Shown: piece after piece, positions 15,074-17,797 of the stretch
Position numbering within the stretch: the stretch's first letter is position 1
Layout of the letters: each line of letters opens with the position of its first letter
Assembly: GCA_023422095.1 (NCBI GenBank)
Contig: JAEZSD010000094.1
Span: 1-17,797 of the forward strand
Length of the DNA stretch: 17,797 bases
Source of the DNA: Bacillota bacterium
GTDB lineage: Bacteria; Bacillota_I; Bacilli_A; RFN20; CAG-826
Reading direction: 5' to 3'
The notes under the pieces: model-generated
What the model was told of the DNA's origin: nothing
What the model saw: the letters and a program-made list of their open reading frames with translations, nothing else
The model's database searches: none
Position numbers and translations under genes: made by a program

Positions 15074-16523
15074 TATCAACATCTCCTTTCTGGTTTTCAA
15101 TAGGTTTGTTTTCCTCTAATAGAGGTTGAACTGTTTCTATAGATGGAGAAATATTTAAAGTTTTAAAAGAAGTATAAGAGAACAAGAATAAAGTCACTAA
15201 AAATGGACCAGAAAGATAAATGGGGGAAAGAGTTCTCGAAAAGATCAAGGGTGTCATATCAAAGTTGATAATGCTGTAGGCAAAGAAACAGAAGATAAAA
15301 GCCACAATCATCGCTTTATCTTTAATGTTGTCGCCACTCTTGCGGTAGTAGATTAATAATTGACGTACACCAAGCACGAGAAACCCAACAAAGAAAAGGA
15401 CACCAAATATTCCTGAGGTCATAAAGCTATCAAATAACCAAGAATTAGATACCGGAACATTATATGTTGGATAGAAACCAAATAAGTAGACAAAATCACC
15501 AGTGCTATTAGTTGTAAGCAAGGCATTGAGAATTTTGTTATAACTTCCAGCAAAACGGTTGCCATTGAATAACTTATTCAAAATCGGATTTCCAGAAATG
15601 AAGTCCTGAAGAGAAGCGAAAATACCCGAAGCCCCTTCTTGAGCGTTGAGAAACAAAACCACTAATCCAAGGAGGAAGAGTGAGCCAAATATGATGGAAA
15701 CAATCTTGAGAACTTTACCCTTCCAATTCAGTTTAGCGAAAAGTAATACGAGTAAAACAATGACAAAGATTAAGGCGTCCGACACCAAGGTGGTTTTGGA
15801 CACTGTGGTCAATAAAGAGAAAAGACCAAGAACCGAATATGCTAAATATAGCAAAAAGATGGTTTTGTTCTGTTTGAATTTTAAGAAGAACAAGGGGATG
15901 ACTGCAGTTAATAGCAAAGAGGGAAATAACGAGAAATATTCAACAGAAACTTCGCTAATTGAAAAACCTAACAAGGCAAAAGCCATTTCGGAAATTGGAA
16001 CTTCGCTGATATCGCCATTGTAATAAATAAATTTATTGCGATAAATCAGCGTATAGAATGGCGTGAATTCCACCATCGTTGCTAATAAGTTAATGAGAAC
16101 AAGAATCGCTAAAGCGGAATAAATAACAAGAAGGGCTTTACTGATGGAAAAGGATTTGATTGAGGCAACTAGATAGCCACAAGCAGCGAAACAAGTCATT
16201 CCAATAGGAATAAAGAAAGCGGTTCCGCTTAGTGAGAACATTGGATCTTTAGTAAAAACGCTGAGAGCGCTCAAAACGCCAAATATAAATATCGGAAATA
16301 AAAAGAAACCAAAGCTCGCTAAACCATCGCTTTTTATTTGACGAAATGTGACGAGAATGAGGAATATAAGTAAGACAAAACTTAGAATACTAAAAAGAAT
16401 ATAGGATGATCCGAGCGAAAAGGCGATGAAGGCAAGGACCTCCAAAGTAAAAAAGACCACGACATTAGCAAAGGCAGAAAAATCTATTTTTCTTTTAGTT
16501 GGTTTTTCTTTTGCCATTTCCAT
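15054..16523 (-). CDS. Wzy / O-antigen-ligase-like polymerase
   Basis: A 489-aa integral membrane protein with about 12 hydrophobic helices, a short basic N-terminus (MEMAKEKPTKRKID) and a polar C-terminal tail. The largest outside loop is in the second half (about residues 295-350, FISGNPILNKLFNGNRF, then SYNKILNALLTTNSTG... and YPTYNVPVSNSWLFDSF). This is the plan of O-antigen ligase/polymerase (Wzy, WaaL) proteins, where a large periplasm-side loop carries the active site; NSW-x-F followed by GIFG matches the usual 'hN.yL' region loosely. It polymerises or transfers lipid-linked glycan outside the membrane. Sequence identity in this family is always low, so the call rests on topology and neighbours. 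Confidence 0.75.
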   Translation of the reverse strand: MEMAKEKPTKRKIDFSAFANVVVFFTLEVLAFIAFSLGSSYILFSILSFVLLIFLILVTFRQIKSDGLASFGFFLFPIFIFGVLSALSVFTKDPMFSLSGTAFFIPIGMTCFAACGYLVASIKSFSISKALLVIYSALAILVLINLLATMVEFTPFYTLIYRNKFIYYNGDISEVPISEMAFALLGFSISEVSVEYFSLFPSLLLTAVIPLFFLKFKQNKTIFLLYLAYSVLGLFSLLTTVSKTTLVSDALIFVIVLLVLLFAKLNWKGKVLKIVSIIFGSLFLLGLVVLFLNAQEGASGIFASLQDFISGNPILNKLFNGNRFAGSYNKILNALLTTNSTGDFVYLFGFYPTYNVPVSNSWLFDSFMTSGIFGVLFFVGFLVLGVRQLLIYYRKSGDNIKDKAMIVAFIFCFFAYSIINFDMTPLIFSRTLSPIYLSGPFLVTLFLFSYTSFKTLNISPSIETVQPLLEENKPIENQKGDVDNETISL

Positions 16524-16530
16524 ATGCCTT

Positions 16531-16536
16531 ATTTTA
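16531..16536 (-). promoter_or_regulatory. -10 box of the Wzy-like gene
   Basis: TAAAAT ends 7 nt before the ATG at 16521-16523. A TATAAT a little upstream could be an alternative -10, which would give a leader of about 17 nt and let AAGG serve the second ATG (16515-16517). The first reading fits the leaderless pattern of nearby genes. Confidence 0.35.
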
Positions 16537-16551
16537 CCCAGTTATTCATTA

Positions 16552-16590
16552 TAAATAAAGAAAAACGAGTGACTTCCACTCGTTGATGAT
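16552..16590 (-). terminator. Terminator of the 47-aa gene
   Basis: On the minus strand AACGAGTG and CACTCGTT form a perfect 8-bp stem with a 5-nt loop, followed by TTTTTCTTTATTT. It lies just after the small acidic gene and just before the Wzy-like promoter, isolating the two units. Confidence 0.85.
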
Positions 16591-16608
16591 TTGATTGCTT
16601 AATAAAGT

Positions 16609-16752
16609 TTAATCTTCAGGCTCGAAGAAGACATTATCATCATCTAAAAAAGAATTAGGAAACTCTTCAGCTTGATACATGGCTTCAACAATTTGTAGCT
16701 CTTCGTTTTCTACACCATTATCATAATTTTTTGTCCTTGGTCCTAAGTACAT
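16609..16752 (-). CDS. Small acidic protein, 47 aa
   Basis: A 47-aa frame starting MYLGPRTKNYDNGVENEE and ending DDDNVFFEPED. It is strongly acidic after the first ten residues, with a central helix-like segment (EELQIVEAMYQAEEF). It has no signal peptide or membrane helix, so it is cytoplasmic. AGGAGG is 9 nt before the ATG, among the best ribosome sites in the window. It has its own candidate promoter and its own terminator, so it is a complete single-gene unit expected to be well expressed. It diverges from the membrane-bound XRE regulator. The family is not recognised. Confidence 0.75.
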   Translation of the reverse strand: MYLGPRTKNYDNGVENEELQIVEAMYQAEEFPNSFLDDDNVFFEPED

Positions 16753-16815
16753 AAAAAGCTTCCTCCTTTTGCTTATCGCGATGATTATTTGTGTCTTTGT
16801 CTTTGACGCAATTAG

Positions 16816-16843
16816 AGTATCACATCACCATGTTTACTACCAA
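16816..16843 (-). promoter_or_regulatory. Candidate promoter of the 47-aa gene
   Basis: TTGGTA (16838-16843), a 16-nt spacer and an extended -10, TGTGATACT (GATACT at 16816-16821), lie on the minus strand. They predict a leader of about 57 nt with the AGGAGG site. The palindrome at 16843-16856 abuts the -35. Confidence 0.45.
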
Positions 16844-16856
16844 CATAAAGTTATGT
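16843..16856. promoter_or_regulatory. Palindrome ACATAA-AG-TTATGT, possible operator
   Basis: Perfect 6-bp arms around 2 nt, located in the divergent region and touching the -35 of the 47-aa gene. It is a candidate binding site for the neighbouring XRE protein. A second, AT-only inverted repeat AATTATT-TATT-AATAATT lies at 16929-16946, just before the XRE gene's -10. Apart from these sites, 16753-16968 holds only AT-rich spacer. Confidence 0.4.
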
Positions 16857-16956
16857 GACTTTTTACACTGTCCAAATTATCAATTTTTATATTTGCTAAA
16901 TAAAATTAAAATTGGTAAGAAGGGAAATAATTATTTATTAATAATTGGTATTTAGG

Positions 16957-16962
16957 TAAGAT
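16957..16962 (+). promoter_or_regulatory. Possible -10 box of the XRE gene
   Basis: TAAGAT (4 of 6 consensus) ends 6 nt before the ATG at 16969, and no Shine-Dalgarno is present. Weak evidence alone; it matches the spacing seen at other unit heads here. Confidence 0.3.
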
Positions 16963-16968
16963 AGAGCC

Positions 16969-17592
16969 ATGGACGATTTAGAGAAAACAACTAAACTCAT
17001 CGCAGATAATCTTATCTACTATCGAAAAAAGGCTGGTCTCACTCAACTACAATTAGCTGAGCATTTCAATTATTCCGATAAATCCGTTTCCAAATGGGAA
17101 CGAGGCGAGAGTGTTCCTGACACAATAATAATGAAAGCATTGGCGGACTTCTATGGTATCACCATTGATGATTTCTTCCGGACTCAAAAAGTGATTACAT
17201 CTCGTCAAATCACTGCAAAAAAAAGGTTCTTTATCATTCTATTATCAGTTGGTTTGGTGTGGCTCGTTGCCGCTTTGACTTTCTTGCTCTGTTCCTTCTT
17301 TTTAAGGGAATTTGCTTATAATTGGCTAATATTTATCTATGCACTAATACCAAGCTTTATTCTTTTGGTCATTTGGACATCAATATACCACCTTCGCCTT
17401 GGTCTTCTCCTTTCCATCAGCGGATTGATCTGGACCTCCGCTCTTTCGATATTCCTTTCTTTCGCTTTGATGTTACCCTTCCCAAATTCCTATTTAATAT
17501 TCATAATCGGAATTCCCTTACAAATATTAGCCATCTTGTGGTATCTACTTCGCAAAACAATTAAAGAGAATAAAAAAACATTGGTTAAATAA
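16969..17592 (+). CDS. XRE-family regulator with four-helix membrane domain
   Basis: A 207-aa two-part protein. Residues about 8-68 are an XRE/Cro helix-turn-helix: LIYYRKKAGLTQLQLAEHF, then YSDKSVSKWERGESVPDTII with the typical recognition-helix SVSKWERG. Residues about 86-194 contain four membrane helices (near 86-112, 117-138, 143-169, 174-194) with no recognised sensor domain. Such proteins are common in Firmicutes and are thought to bind DNA at the membrane or be controlled by membrane partners. The upstream inverted repeats suggest control of itself and of the divergent 47-aa gene. A terminator follows. The effector is unknown. Confidence 0.88.
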   Translation: MDDLEKTTKLIADNLIYYRKKAGLTQLQLAEHFNYSDKSVSKWERGESVPDTIIMKALADFYGITIDDFFRTQKVITSRQITAKKRFFIILLSVGLVWLVAALTFLLCSFFLREFAYNWLIFIYALIPSFILLVIWTSIYHLRLGLLLSISGLIWTSALSIFLSFALMLPFPNSYLIFIIGIPLQILAILWYLLRKTIKENKKTLVK

Positions 17593-17623
17593 GCGATTTT
17601 GCTTCAAAGATCCAATGTTTTTA
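17574..17623. terminator. Bidirectional terminator between XRE and degV genes
   Basis: AAAAACATTGG (17574-17584) pairs perfectly with CCAATGTTTTT (17612-17622). The enclosed 27 nt contain a nested AAGC-GATTTT-GCTT hairpin. Runs of T on either strand let it end both convergent genes. The left arm overlaps the end of the XRE coding sequence. Confidence 0.75.
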
Positions 17624-17648
17624 TTTAACTATTTTTAAGCCAGCCTAA

Positions 17649-17797
17649 TTAAGCTTTTCCACCATCATTTATATAGAGAATACCAAGAGTCTTTGGTCCG
17701 CAATGACTGGTAATTGTTGCTCCCGCGAGACTTTCATAGATTGTTTTGAAACCTCGTGCTTGTAAAGCCTTTTTAGCTTCTTCAACCATCTCAGGAG
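17649..17797 (-). CDS. DegV family protein, 3' end (partial)
   Basis: The last 49 codons of a minus-strand gene that enters from the right edge. The C-terminal TSHCGPKTLGILYINDG is the DegV-family fatty-acid-binding signature region (usual form ...tHtGPgtlgl.y). DegV/FakB proteins bind fatty acids in the cytoplasm and present them to the FakA kinase for phospholipid synthesis. The segment before it (PEMVEEAKKALQARGF) fits the family's penultimate helix. No neighbouring fak gene is visible in the window. Confidence 0.88.
   Translation of the reverse strand, partial: PEMVEEAKKALQARGFKTIYESLAGATITSHCGPKTLGILYINDGGKA

Noticed and set aside
15646..16023. 125-codon plus-strand frame opposite the Wzy-like gene
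   Set aside because: It is a shadow of the hydrophobic membrane gene: its Lys/Thr/Asn-rich product is the typical antisense image, with no ribosome site or promoter.
16969..17592. XRE gene as a sign of a prophage or toxin-antitoxin element
   Set aside because: No integrase, phage gene, attachment repeat or recognisable toxin is nearby; the four membrane helices fit a chromosomal membrane-linked regulator better.
1..17797. CRISPR array, tRNA/rRNA genes, insertion sequences
   Set aside because: No regularly spaced repeats, cloverleaf sequences, rRNA segments or transposase frames were seen on either strand.

Overview
The window comes from a low-GC bacterium that reads like an uncultured, compact-genome member of the Bacilli (a lineage in or near Erysipelotrichales/RF39/Acholeplasma relatives). 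The reasons are AT-rich short intergenic gaps, strong GGAGG ribosome sites inside operons, a T-box-free asnS, an ECF-type thiamine transporter under a TPP riboswitch, and a Bacilli-type DUF402 nucleotide phosphatase. This placement is inference. The genetic code looks standard: Trp codons seen are TGG, and UGA ends ung and tsaE in ATGA overlaps with the next gene.

Region 1 (1-5859) is mostly one minus-strand housekeeping operon read right to left: a two-TM DUF3137-like protein, a DUF402 phosphatase, the t6A tRNA-modification set tsaE-tsaB-rimI-tsaD, asparaginyl-tRNA synthetase, and a 49-aa one-pass membrane protein. It ends at a bidirectional terminator shared with the tail of an unidentified plus-strand gene.

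Region 2 (5932-8042) is ung - thiN - [TPP riboswitch] - thiT, also on the minus strand. Thiamine pyrophosphokinase (thiN) carries an in-frame UGA where the family has a glycine (...DTL-UGA-ISNE...). The normal C-terminal tail continues in frame to a natural length of 209 residues, and a candidate thiT promoter lies in this tail. ThiT imports thiamine, ThiN should convert it to TPP, and TPP should close the riboswitch.

Region 3 (8099-16523) is a surface-polysaccharide locus: two overlapping GT-B glycosyltransferases (+), a WbuB/WcaI-like glycosyltransferase (-), a Wzx-type flippase and a TupA-like ATP-grasp ligase (+), then a Wzy/O-antigen-ligase-like membrane protein and a lipoprotein (-). 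It is not one operon but short units arranged head-to-head and tail-to-tail. The tail-to-tail pairs overlap by 21 and 14 bp with no terminator between them. Together the genes suffice for assembly, flipping and polymerisation or ligation of a glycan, probably carrying an amino-acid or similar ATP-grasp-made substituent.

Region 4 (16524-17797) has a 47-aa acidic protein with an excellent ribosome site and its own terminator, divergent from an XRE regulator fused to a four-TM membrane domain. Palindromes lie between them. The window ends with the 3' end of a DegV-family gene.

At most transcription-unit heads in regions 2-4 a -10-like box lies only 6-9 nt before the start codon and no Shine-Dalgarno is present, while internal genes usually have one; this suggests leaderless mRNAs. 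No tRNA, rRNA, CRISPR array, transposase or attachment site was seen. No gene-free stretch exceeds 300 bp; the longest is 16753-16968.
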